The notes under the pieces: generated by a model
Told to the model about the DNA's origin: nothing
Seen by the model: only the letters and a program-made list of their open reading frames with translations
Database searches by the model: none
DNA from: JBFFMO01 sp041390025
Lineage (GTDB): Bacteria; Myxococcota_A; Bradymonadia; Bradymonadales; Bradymonadaceae
DNA length: 64,000 nt
Direction of reading: 5' to 3'
Assembly: GCA_041390025.1 (NCBI GenBank)
Contig: JAWKQR010000008.1
Coordinates: forward strand, 62,001-126,000
Translations under genes and position numbers: made by a program
Shown here: piece after piece, positions 54,957 through 63,454 of the stretch
How the letters are laid out: every line of letters begins with the position of its first letter
Numbering within the stretch: position 1 is the stretch's first letter

Positions 54957-57110
54957 ATGATTCTGTTGAACGTACAAACACGCACACCGCTTCTGGCCCT
55001 TTTGATGCTGCTCGGGGTCGCGCGTCCAGGATTGGCGCAGGACTACGGGGTCACCACCACCGAGAATTCCACCGTGCTGCCCGTCGCCGAGGCTGCCTCG
55101 GAAGTCGACCGCGAGTCCATGGATGAACGCCTGCCGCGATCGTCGCCGGACGCACTGCGCTACGAACCAGGCGTCTTCGTCCAACAGACAGCGCATGGTC
55201 AGGGCTCGGCATACATACGGGGCCTTACGGGCCAGCAGACCGTCATGCTCTTTGACGACGTTCGGATGAACAACAGTCTGTATCGTCAGGGACCCAACCA
55301 GTACTTCTTCACGATCGATTCGTTGACGCTGGACCGCATCGAGGTGATTCGCGGGAGCGCGTCCACGCGTTTTGGGTCAGACGCCTTGGGTGGAGCGCTG
55401 CGCGCCTACTCCATCGAACCGGTGGTCGGCGACGACCGACGGCTTTCCGGGCGAGCGATTGGGCGCGTCGCGACGGCCGACAGAACGCGGGCCTTGCGGG
55501 CCGAATCGCAGGTGTCGCGCGATGCGTGGGCGATCAGGGCGGGGTGGGGATTTCGGTTGGTGGATGAGCTCGAGAGTGGAGGGCCGATCTACAACCCGCA
55601 AGACGGCGAATTGCCGCAGGTTCCTAGGTTTCGCCAAGACGGAAGGACACAGCGCGGCACTGGTTTTGATGAGGTCGCCGGCGATGTTGTCGCGGTCTGG
55701 CAGCCCTCCGAAAATCAGCGCCTCAAACTGGCGTGGTTTGATTATCGGCAGTTTGACGTGCCCCGGACGGACAATTGCCCCCCACCGTATGCACCGTTCA
55801 ACGAGTGTCTGCTGTACGAAGAGCAGTTTCGTGATGTGGCCTACCTCCGGTGGGACACACGCCTTGGTGCGCTCGCGCACAACGCGTATGCGGTGGTCTC
55901 CTTGCAGCGTCAGCACGAACGAAGGCGCCAGATTCGGCCATTTGCGCTCGCCGACGAAGTGGGGCGAGACGAGGTCTTGACGTTGGGCCTGTCATGGTCC
56001 GCCACCACCCGGCGCTGGGAACCGAGCGATTGGCTAAACTTCGACGTGTTGTGGGGTGTCGACGCCTATGCTGACACCGTGGAATCCAAAGGTTGGCAGG
56101 TTTTCTCGACGATCGATCTTGTCCGAGAGCGAAGTCGCGGACAGTACATTGACGGATCGGGGTACCAATGGGGCGGCGTTTTCGCCGACGCGCGTTTTAC
56201 CGTGGCACGCACCGTGAGGCTGACTGCTGGGGCGCGACAGTCATTTGTAGCCGCACAAAGCCCCGGAGATGTGACCTCGGGCACCGAGTCCATCGATCGC
56301 AGCTGGACCCCGGCGGTTGGACATGTCGGCGTGGAGTGGTGGGCGACACCTTGGATTTCGTTGGTGTTGAACGTCGACCAAGGCTTTCGGGCGCCGAACT
56401 TGGATGATTTGACGTCGCGTCAGCGTACCGGTCCGGGCTACCAGTTCGAAAACGCCGCGTTGACGCCCGAAACTTCACTGACAACCGAAGCGGGTGCAGT
56501 GGTTCGCACCTCGACAGTTCAATTCGACGGTTGGCTCTATCGAATGACGTTGGCGAACGCGATCGCGCGGCAGCCACGAAACACGGAGGAGTGCCCTCCG
56601 GCGACACCCGCATGTGCAGGCTCGTGGTCGCGGTTTCGGCTCGTCAACCTTCCCGGCGAGTCTGAAATCACGGGCGCCGAGGCGGGCGCGAAGTGGCAGA
56701 TGACAAAGACGCTCGAAACACGAGCGAGTGTGTCTTACGCCGTGGGGGAGGGGCCATCTCCAGAAGAGGGAAGATCGCAGGAGCGCGTGCCGCTTTCGCG
56801 TATTCCGCCGCTGAACGGAACGGTCGAGCTGACGTGGCGATTTGCGCCGGGAGCCTACGCTGGCGCATCGATGCGATGGGCACGCCCGCAAACGCGACTC
56901 GCGCTTCAAGACGTGAGCGACGAGCGCATCCCACGGGGTGGAACGCCGGGTTTTGCGGTGTTCGATCTCCGTGCCGGCCTTCGGGTAGCCGAACACATGG
57001 CCGTCAATGCGGTGTTCGAGAACGTCACCGACGAAGCATACCGATATCACGGAAGCAGTGTGAACGGCCCAGCACGAAGTCTAAGCTGGCAACTTGAAGT
57101 TGGTTTCTGA
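54957..57110 (+). CDS. TonB-dependent outer-membrane receptor
   Basis: A 717-residue receptor from the ATG at 54957, chosen because it gives a clean signal peptide (LLALLMLLGVARPGLA). The plug domain shows RYEPGVFVQQTAHGQGSAYIRGLTGQQTVMLFDDVRMN-type sequence and IEVIRGSASTRFGSDALGG. A 22-strand barrel follows (for example GFRAPNLDDLTSR, FENVTDEAYRYHGSS), ending in a Phe as usual for barrel insertion. The substrate is not evident. The downstream lipoprotein gene starts 42 bases after its stop and may be a partner. Confidence 0.92.
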   Translation: MILLNVQTRTPLLALLMLLGVARPGLAQDYGVTTTENSTVLPVAEAASEVDRESMDERLPRSSPDALRYEPGVFVQQTAHGQGSAYIRGLTGQQTVMLFDDVRMNNSLYRQGPNQYFFTIDSLTLDRIEVIRGSASTRFGSDALGGALRAYSIEPVVGDDRRLSGRAIGRVATADRTRALRAESQVSRDAWAIRAGWGFRLVDELESGGPIYNPQDGELPQVPRFRQDGRTQRGTGFDEVAGDVVAVWQPSENQRLKLAWFDYRQFDVPRTDNCPPPYAPFNECLLYEEQFRDVAYLRWDTRLGALAHNAYAVVSLQRQHERRRQIRPFALADEVGRDEVLTLGLSWSATTRRWEPSDWLNFDVLWGVDAYADTVESKGWQVFSTIDLVRERSRGQYIDGSGYQWGGVFADARFTVARTVRLTAGARQSFVAAQSPGDVTSGTESIDRSWTPAVGHVGVEWWATPWISLVLNVDQGFRAPNLDDLTSRQRTGPGYQFENAALTPETSLTTEAGAVVRTSTVQFDGWLYRMTLANAIARQPRNTEECPPATPACAGSWSRFRLVNLPGESEITGAEAGAKWQMTKTLETRASVSYAVGEGPSPEEGRSQERVPLSRIPPLNGTVELTWRFAPGAYAGASMRWARPQTRLALQDVSDERIPRGGTPGFAVFDLRAGLRVAEHMAVNAVFENVTDEAYRYHGSSVNGPARSLSWQLEVGF

Positions 57111-57152
57111 ATCCGTGACAACAGTGCGACGTGGATTTTTTTGGGAGTGCAG

Positions 57153-58319
57153 ATGAAGCGATATCTTTTGGTCTTGGCAGTCTTGGGCTTGGTGGCATGC
57201 GGCGACGATGATCCGGTCGCGACCAACAACACGAACAACTCGACCTCGAACAACTCGAACAACTCAACCTCGAACAACTCGAACAACTCAACCTCGAACA
57301 ATTCGACCTCGAACAATTCGAACAATTCGACCTCGAACAACGCGAACAATTCGAACAACTCGAACAATGGGATGCAATGCGAGCCGGCCCCCACGGACTA
57401 TTCCCCGGGCGCTGATGACACATGGGACGCCTGCATCTCGGACGACGGCACCTATCACGCGTTCGAGGCGAGCATCTCGTCCGGGGCACGTGTGGCGGCT
57501 TTTGAGACGATCGCGGATCTGCTTTGGCGCAACGGAACTCCGGACTCGACCGCGTTCACGGACGCCTACGACGCTTTCGCCCCCGGGGAAGGCCTGCTGT
57601 CTCGCGTGTCGCGTCGAGAGGACGAACACTACGCGCCCGTCATGGCGAACGGCGTTGCTGCGAGCTGCAGCGACCAGGGCGTCGCGGAGGCCAACCCCGA
57701 ACGATGCGTCGGTCCCGGTCAAATGCTTCCATTGCTCACCACGGCATTTGAGCAAGGCATTCTTGGGAATGACCCGGAGATCAACGCAGCCGTGATCGAG
57801 GCGACGTTGTTGTGGTTCTTCCACATTTCGTCGTTCAAAGAAGGCACAACGTGCACGTCTGTGAAGAAAGACTGTGACTCGTCTTACGCATACTACACGG
57901 GCGATCAACCCATCTCGGGTGGGATTGGCCTCGCGGGGTACCTGCGCACGACAGCGCCCCAAGCGCACGAGCGTGTGTGGGACGGCATTCTCGCTGTACG
58001 TTGCTGGCGCGATCTGGACTCCGCCGATGTCGCCACCAACTTGACATTGCGTGACCAGGCGTTGGCGCAGATGGACGCCGCTATGCTCTACGGCGTCGCG
58101 AAGGTCGTGATCGCACGACTCGAACTCATGCAGAGCCAGACGGGGGTTGCGCGCGAAGCGAGTGCGAGGTTCGTGCAGATTTTGGGAGGTTCGTTGGTGC
58201 GCGAGGCCAGCGAGCGCGATGCGACGTTCGGCGCAGCGCTCGAAACCGCTCTCGCCACGACGAACTTCGACATCCCGACGGTCATCGCCTCGCTCGAAGC
58301 CGTTTTCCCGTGTCCTTAG
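57153..58319 (+). CDS. Lipoprotein with Asn/Ser/Thr linker, receptor-associated
   Basis: A 388-residue lipoprotein (lipobox LVAC, GGGAG site before the ATG). About 50 residues of NNS/NST/TSNN repeats form a linker (about 24-74). The folded part is largely helical with few Cys and motifs such as FHISSFKEGTTC, YYTGDQPISGG and ILAVRCWRDL. I do not recognise a family with confidence; the size, helical content and TonB-receptor neighbour recall imelysin-like iron-related lipoproteins (weak inference). Convergent with the nucleotidyltransferase gene, six bases apart. Confidence 0.78.
   Translation: MKRYLLVLAVLGLVACGDDDPVATNNTNNSTSNNSNNSTSNNSNNSTSNNSTSNNSNNSTSNNANNSNNSNNGMQCEPAPTDYSPGADDTWDACISDDGTYHAFEASISSGARVAAFETIADLLWRNGTPDSTAFTDAYDAFAPGEGLLSRVSRREDEHYAPVMANGVAASCSDQGVAEANPERCVGPGQMLPLLTTAFEQGILGNDPEINAAVIEATLLWFFHISSFKEGTTCTSVKKDCDSSYAYYTGDQPISGGIGLAGYLRTTAPQAHERVWDGILAVRCWRDLDSADVATNLTLRDQALAQMDAAMLYGVAKVVIARLELMQSQTGVAREASARFVQILGGSLVREASERDATFGAALETALATTNFDIPTVIASLEAVFPCP
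57223..57366 (+). repeat. Minisatellite coding the Asn/Ser/Thr linker
   Basis: Imperfect short units of AACAA(C/T)TCGAACAA(C/T) and AACAACTCGACCTCG type, repeated about ten times, encode the linker. The codon multiples stay in frame, so slippage would change linker length only. Confidence 0.85.
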
Positions 58320-58325
58320 GACGTC

Positions 58326-59069
58326 TCACCACTCGGCGCTAACGCGCTGCAAGTCTTCCACCGTGTCAATCTCGCGCCAGCCGCCATCGATAAGGGCGGC
58401 GCCGACGGTATGGCCGCGCGCGATGATCTCGAGAAACAAGTCGGTCAGATAGGCTTTGCGAAACAGCGCTGCGTTATGGAAGGGCTCATCATCGCCGGTC
58501 TTTTTGCGCACGTCGTCCCAGGTCTCGCGCATGATGCGTGCGCCTTCGGCGCTGAAGCGCGCCAGCCCGATGAACTCACCGATCGCGTTCTCGGGTCCGA
58601 CCTGTTTTCCGACCCGCAGAATGCGCTCGCCGTCGACTTCAGCGAGCTCGGCTTGTTCCACGGGATGATCGTGTCGGCCCTCGTAGGCCTTTGCCCACTG
58701 GCGATCGACCGCAAGCGCGATGTCGTGGGGCGAATTCATCACGGCCTCTACGACTTCGGGCCGGTAGACAATGTCCGAGTACGTCGAAACAAAAGGTCCA
58801 TCCATCGCCTCGCGCGCATGGAACAGCGAGTGCAGGATGTTGTTCTGCCGGAAGTTCGCGTTCTCGTAGTACGTCGCGCCGGGAACGATCAGCCGGTCCG
58901 AGAGATACCCGCGAACGACGTGGAGGTCGTCCACCCCATGCGCGGCAAGCGCTTCAAGTTGGTACGACAGGATGCTGCGTCCGTGAACTTCCACCATGCA
59001 TTTGGGACGCTCGGTGGTGTGGTGTTCGAGCCGGCTTCCCATGCCCGCGGCAATGATGATCGCTTTCAT
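58326..59069 (-). CDS. Sugar/polyol-phosphate nucleotidyltransferase
   Basis: A 247-residue GT-A fold nucleotidyltransferase with the signature IIAAGMGSRLEHHTTERPKCMVEVHG and a later VSTYSDIVYRPE metal-site segment. Close families include LicC-type choline-phosphate cytidylyltransferase and inositol-1-phosphate cytidylyltransferase. The directly coupled CDP-alcohol phosphotransferase (ATGA overlap) suggests a CDP-activated alcohol or polyol as its product (inference). The ATG is at 59069; the long frame above it lies inside the neighbouring gene. Confidence 0.88.
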   Translation of the reverse strand: MKAIIIAAGMGSRLEHHTTERPKCMVEVHGRSILSYQLEALAAHGVDDLHVVRGYLSDRLIVPGATYYENANFRQNNILHSLFHAREAMDGPFVSTYSDIVYRPEVVEAVMNSPHDIALAVDRQWAKAYEGRHDHPVEQAELAEVDGERILRVGKQVGPENAIGEFIGLARFSAEGARIMRETWDDVRKKTGDDEPFHNAALFRKAYLTDLFLEIIARGHTVGAALIDGGWREIDTVEDLQRVSAEW

Positions 59070-59842
59070 GTGTCCTTCCGATAAAACGAGGGGCGGCCAA
59101 GTTTCCAAACGACGCCGAGTCCAGTTCGCGCGATGTAGACGGTGTAGACGCCCAAGAATAGCCCCAGGAACCACGCGACGCCGTTCACCGCAGGGTGCAG
59201 GTCGGCCAATGCCACGAAGACGATCCACGATGGGTAGTGCACCAGAAACGAAGCCGTTCGCTGCACCAGCCAAAGTGCGAGCTTCACAGGGTTTTTGGGC
59301 ATTTCGGGTTGTTTCGCCGATGCACCAGGTTTGACCTCGACACCGGTGTATTCTTTGCGGCGAACAAATCCGGTCAACGAGGTCGCGACCGAGACCGCCA
59401 CGGCACCGTAAAGCCCGAGGAACAACCAACGATCGTCCCCGGCGACCATCCACTGCCGCACCGCGAGGATCACGACGAGGAACAGCGCCTTGAACTCATC
59501 GATCAGGAAGTCGAAGTAAGCGCCGACCTCCGACGTCATCCCTTTGAGGCGCGCCAACTGGCCATCTGCGCAGTCGAAGATGTACGCGAGTTGAATAACA
59601 AGCGCGGTCACCACGAAACCCACCGGGGTTGGCATCAGCAGCGCGGGAGCAGCCATGGCCCCAAACACCACGACGCCCAAGATGGTGACTTGGTTGGGTG
59701 TTAGCGGTGTGCGACGCAGGAGCGCCACAAGCACCGCCGCGATGGGACGCGCGACATAGACGTTCCACGCGATGTCGTGGGTCTTTCGCGACTCGCGATA
59801 GACTCGCCGGACCTCGCCGAAAATACTCTCGGATGAGCTCAT
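59066..59842 (-). CDS. CDP-alcohol phosphatidyltransferase family protein
   Basis: A 258-residue membrane enzyme with the complete CDP-OH-P motif DG-x2-AR-x8-G-x3-D-x3-D (DCADGQLARLKGMTSEVG, then YFDFLIDEFK). Five or six membrane segments. Family members transfer an alcohol or phosphatidyl group from a CDP donor to make phospholipids or inositol phosphates. It overlaps the nucleotidyltransferase and the thioesterase genes by ATGA at both ends, so the three are one operon. Confidence 0.92.
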   Translation of the reverse strand: MSSSESIFGEVRRVYRESRKTHDIAWNVYVARPIAAVLVALLRRTPLTPNQVTILGVVVFGAMAAPALLMPTPVGFVVTALVIQLAYIFDCADGQLARLKGMTSEVGAYFDFLIDEFKALFLVVILAVRQWMVAGDDRWLFLGLYGAVAVSVATSLTGFVRRKEYTGVEVKPGASAKQPEMPKNPVKLALWLVQRTASFLVHYPSWIVFVALADLHPAVNGVAWFLGLFLGVYTVYIARTGLGVVWKLGRPSFYRKDT

Positions 59843-60279
59843 GGGTCGATGACCGCGCTTGGGTAGAGAAGGGGGGCAGGCCGTCCGTCTTCGTCGACGG
59901 CCACAAAGACGCATTCGGCTTCGGTGACTTTGTACAGGCGATCACGAAGCGAACCCCGGTGTGCGACGACCAGAACGCGGACCGTGACGCTGGTACGACC
60001 GACCTTTTCGGTGCGCGTGTAAAAGCTAACCCAATCGCCGACATGGACGCGTGACAAAAACTCGACCTCACGCATCACACGCGTGACCACCGGCCGTCCA
60101 GCCGACTTAAGGGCTTCCTCACCCGCCGCGACGTCCAAGTGGCCTAGGATCACTCCGCCAAAGATGAAACCGAGCTGGTTGGTGTCCGCCGGCATCATCA
60201 CGACACGAATCATGGGCTCTGGACTGTACTGAGACAGCTCGTGTTCGAGCTCGTCGGGCACATAGTGTTTTACGATCAT
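59839..60279 (-). CDS. YciA-type acyl-CoA thioesterase
   Basis: A 146-residue hot-dog-fold thioesterase with MMPADTNQLGFIFGGVILGHLDVAAGE, the family N-terminal helix signature with its catalytic Asp/Asn and Gly, and VGDWVSFYTRTEKVGRTS. Members hydrolyse medium and long acyl-CoA. Start ATG at 60279, 24 bases from the lytic transglycosylase stop, so it may belong to the same transcript as that gene. Confidence 0.9.
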   Translation of the reverse strand: MIVKHYVPDELEHELSQYSPEPMIRVVMMPADTNQLGFIFGGVILGHLDVAAGEEALKSAGRPVVTRVMREVEFLSRVHVGDWVSFYTRTEKVGRTSVTVRVLVVAHRGSLRDRLYKVTEAECVFVAVDEDGRPAPLLYPSAVIDP

Positions 60280-60303
60280 TGGATCCCCTGCGACTGAGGC
60301 GTC

Positions 60304-62463
60304 TCAATACCCGACGTCTTCGGGAATGTCGATCGTACGGTCAAGGGGAAACATCTTGTCCAAGATCTGGCCCCGTTTCTCGGCGTCGGGCTCGTAAAGG
60401 TAGAGGTATCGGAGCATGTGTTCGGCGACCTTCCGCCCGTAGGCGCGGCCTTCGTTGTACTCAAACTCTTCGATCAGCCATGGAAAGCTAACGTCTGGGT
60501 TCTTGCGGAACCATTTGGCGATCGGCGCTGGGCCAGAGTTGTACGCCGACGCGGACGGGACCCACAGCCCCGAGAACGTATCGAGGATCTTGCGCAGATA
60601 ATACCCGCTAAATCGGAACCCAACTTCAGGACGGAAGAACGTCGCGATGTTGAACACCGTGCCCATGTCTTGGGCGACCTTGATGGCCGTTGCCGGGATC
60701 ATCTGAAGCGCTCCCACCGCGTCGGTATACGACACAGCCCCCGGTTTGTAGCGGCTCTCCTGCCGCATGATCGACCAGATGAAGGCGGGGTAGAGGTCAA
60801 ACTCAGCGGCCACACCCTCGACAATGTCGCGGTAGGCGCGTGGGTACGCCATCGCCATCTTGAGTGTGTCGCCCTCGATCATGCCGGGATAGCCCGAAAT
60901 CGTGCCCCACGCCCGGTCGTACATTTCGTTGTAGTCGCCGACCAACCGCCCCACCGAGTGCACCCATTCGTCCTGTTCGGACTTTGGAATCTGAGCCAGA
61001 AGCTTCTTTTCCACGCGATAGAACGCGTCACGCGCGATGTGCTTTTCGTTCAGCAACGACAGAGTCTTGGTGCGCTCCCAGTCCTTGGAATCCTGTCCGC
61101 TAAGCTTGAACGACCGCTTCAACACATCGATGCGGGGGCTATCGTCTAAGTTTCCGCCACCTTCGGGCCACCACACCTTCGACGCCCGCTGGTCTTTGCC
61201 TTCGATGCGCGCGCGCAGTTGTTCCCCGAGCATCCCGTAGTACGTCAGGGGCCAGCGTTTGCGCAGGCGGTCCAGGCGATCCAAAGCCCGCTCCTTGTCG
61301 CCAAGCTCGAAGTGGGCGTGGGCCTGCCAGTAGTAGGCTTTGCCCTCCATCAGCGGATTCCCAAACGCCACGAGGTCTTGCCACGCGTCGATGGCATCGG
61401 TCCATCGTCCAAGGCGCATCAGCGCCCACGCCTTGAATCCGTAGACATACGAAGATTTGTTGGACCGTCGCCCGTACTTCTTGATGAAGGCGTCAAACCC
61501 CTCGAGCGACTTCTCGTTTTCGCGGTGGTCGTAGTACAGCCATCCTCGATAGTAGTCGACGTTGACGATCTCAGACCCTCTTGGGAATCGCGTGGCGTAT
61601 TCCTCAAGCGTGGCCCGGGCTTTGTCGTATTTCTCTTCGCGCATGTACGATCGAGCGAGCAGATACAACGCCTCGTCGTCGTGTTTGGCGCCGGGTTTCG
61701 AGGCCTCCACAAGGTAGGGCCTTACCTCGACGGGTTTGTCGCGAAGTTTACGCAGCCCGATGACCGCCAGGTTCCAGCGCGACTCTTCGCCATACTTTGA
61801 GTGGTTTTTGAGTTTCTCGAACTCGATTCTCGCCAGCTCGTATCCCCACGCATCCATGAGCTGTTGCGCGCGACGATAGCGCTCCGAGTCGCTCAAGTCG
61901 TCTGGCCCAACGACCAGTCCATCACGCTTTGTAGCGACTTCGTTTGGGTAATAGATGAGCAGTTCTTCGGCGAGCTGCCGTGCACGCGCTGTACTGTTGG
62001 ACGCGACGGCGAGGTCATGGCGCAACCGATGGAGTCGGGACAACAAGAATCGCCGGTCCGCGCCGCGTCCCCCAATGTTGTTGCGCCGCTTGACCAATGC
62101 CTCGGCGATTTTTGATGCGCGAGGCACTTCCCCCAGCATGGCGAGCAGTTCGGCGCTTTCGAGCTGCACACGGAACACGTCGTCCGAGGCAACCAGCTTT
62201 TCCAGCGTCCCCAGATAATCGACTGCCTGCACGACGTGGCCAGACCTGAGCGCGGTGTCCGCGAGAAGTCGAAACCGTGCGTCCTCGGCCTCGGGCAATC
62301 GGTCGATGGTCCGAGCAATTTCAAACGCGCGCAGTGGGTCCGTGTCCATGAGCTCACGCGCCGATGTGTAGCGGTCAATGGTCTCTTGAGACGGAAGCGC
62401 CCACAGCGCCACGCTGTAGGAGGTGACGAGGACGATGGTCGCGATCCAGGCGATTCGTTGCAT
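60304..62463 (-). CDS. Soluble lytic murein transglycosylase (Slt70-like)
   Basis: A 719-residue periplasmic enzyme that cleaves peptidoglycan to anhydro-muropeptides. It has a signal peptide (about residues 1-22), a long helical TPR-like superhelix (residues about 50-520) and the C-terminal SLT domain with the catalytic Glu in SIMRQESRYKPGAVS, GALQMIPATA and YNSGPAPIAKWF. The superhelix is longer in TPR units than in E. coli Slt70 but the order is the same. Confidence 0.93.
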   Translation of the reverse strand: MQRIAWIATIVLVTSYSVALWALPSQETIDRYTSARELMDTDPLRAFEIARTIDRLPEAEDARFRLLADTALRSGHVVQAVDYLGTLEKLVASDDVFRVQLESAELLAMLGEVPRASKIAEALVKRRNNIGGRGADRRFLLSRLHRLRHDLAVASNSTARARQLAEELLIYYPNEVATKRDGLVVGPDDLSDSERYRRAQQLMDAWGYELARIEFEKLKNHSKYGEESRWNLAVIGLRKLRDKPVEVRPYLVEASKPGAKHDDEALYLLARSYMREEKYDKARATLEEYATRFPRGSEIVNVDYYRGWLYYDHRENEKSLEGFDAFIKKYGRRSNKSSYVYGFKAWALMRLGRWTDAIDAWQDLVAFGNPLMEGKAYYWQAHAHFELGDKERALDRLDRLRKRWPLTYYGMLGEQLRARIEGKDQRASKVWWPEGGGNLDDSPRIDVLKRSFKLSGQDSKDWERTKTLSLLNEKHIARDAFYRVEKKLLAQIPKSEQDEWVHSVGRLVGDYNEMYDRAWGTISGYPGMIEGDTLKMAMAYPRAYRDIVEGVAAEFDLYPAFIWSIMRQESRYKPGAVSYTDAVGALQMIPATAIKVAQDMGTVFNIATFFRPEVGFRFSGYYLRKILDTFSGLWVPSASAYNSGPAPIAKWFRKNPDVSFPWLIEEFEYNEGRAYGRKVAEHMLRYLYLYEPDAEKRGQILDKMFPLDRTIDIPEDVGY

Positions 62464-62587
62464 GAAAATCCATTTCGTTGCGAAGCGCGGGAACTATACC
62501 CAGCCTGATGCAACCAACCCTATCCCACTTGCGTATTTCCTCGGCGCGCAGTAGCGAATTCGCTCCACGTATTATCTGGAGTCGAGC

Positions 62588-63454
62588 ATGTTCAAATCCG
62601 TCATCGTCATCGCGTTCGTTGGACTGTTGGGTTGCGCCACCGGCCCGGCCCCCGAGCCCGAGGTCAAGATTGTCCCGGGGCCAGAGGTCTTGGTCACCGC
62701 GAATGAAAATCTGAACGCCGCGCTGTGGACGCAGACTTCGGCGGAGTGGAAGGCCCTCACGCTGCAGACGTACGTGCAGGCCGACATGGCCCTCGACGCG
62801 ATGCTCAAAAACAAGAAGTGGACGGCGGCGACAGAGCAGACCGAGAACTTTGCGAAGAAGCCGGCCGCCATCATCGTCGATGTGGACGAAACGGTGCTCG
62901 ACAATTCGGCGTACCAAGCTCGGTTGGTCCACGAAAATGGGTCGTTTACCGAAGATTCATGGAACGCGTGGTGCAAGGAGGGCAAAGCCTCGGCGGTGCC
63001 GGGTTCGGTCGAGTTCCTACAGAAGGCAGCGTCCAAAGGGGTTACGGTATTCTACGTGACCAACCGCGCAGCAGAGGTTGAGGACGTCACGCGTCAAAAC
63101 CTCGCCGCGATGGGATTCCCAATCGCGGAAGGCACAGATGTTGTGCTGACAAAAGGGGAGAAGCCCGAGTGGACGTCCGACAAGACCACACGCCGGCAAA
63201 CCGTGGCTGAGACCCACCGTGTTGTCATGATGTTTGGCGACAACCTGGGCGACTTCACGACGTCGGGCAAGGGCTCCATTGACGAACGTGCAGCCGTCGT
63301 GTCCGAAAACGCCGCGAAGTGGGGTCGAGGATGGTACATGCTTCCCAACCCCATGTACGGGTATTGGGAAGCCGCGACCTTCGGTTACGCCTACGACCTT
63401 GATCCCAAGGCGAAGCAGGCCGCCAAAGCAGCCAAACTCGTGCCGTTGAACTAA
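62588..63454 (+). CDS. e(P4) family acid phosphatase lipoprotein
   Basis: A 288-residue HAD-superfamily (class C acid phosphatase) lipoprotein, lipobox LLGC. Catalytic motif VDVDETVLDN, second motif VTNR, and MFGDNLGDF with the C-terminal metal Asp. Homologues are outer-membrane nucleotide or NMN phosphatases involved in NAD precursor use. It is divergent from the lytic transglycosylase (124 bases) and overlaps the convergent PLP enzyme by four bases at the 3' end. Confidence 0.92.
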   Translation: MFKSVIVIAFVGLLGCATGPAPEPEVKIVPGPEVLVTANENLNAALWTQTSAEWKALTLQTYVQADMALDAMLKNKKWTAATEQTENFAKKPAAIIVDVDETVLDNSAYQARLVHENGSFTEDSWNAWCKEGKASAVPGSVEFLQKAASKGVTVFYVTNRAAEVEDVTRQNLAAMGFPIAEGTDVVLTKGEKPEWTSDKTTRRQTVAETHRVVMMFGDNLGDFTTSGKGSIDERAAVVSENAAKWGRGWYMLPNPMYGYWEAATFGYAYDLDPKAKQAAKAAKLVPLN

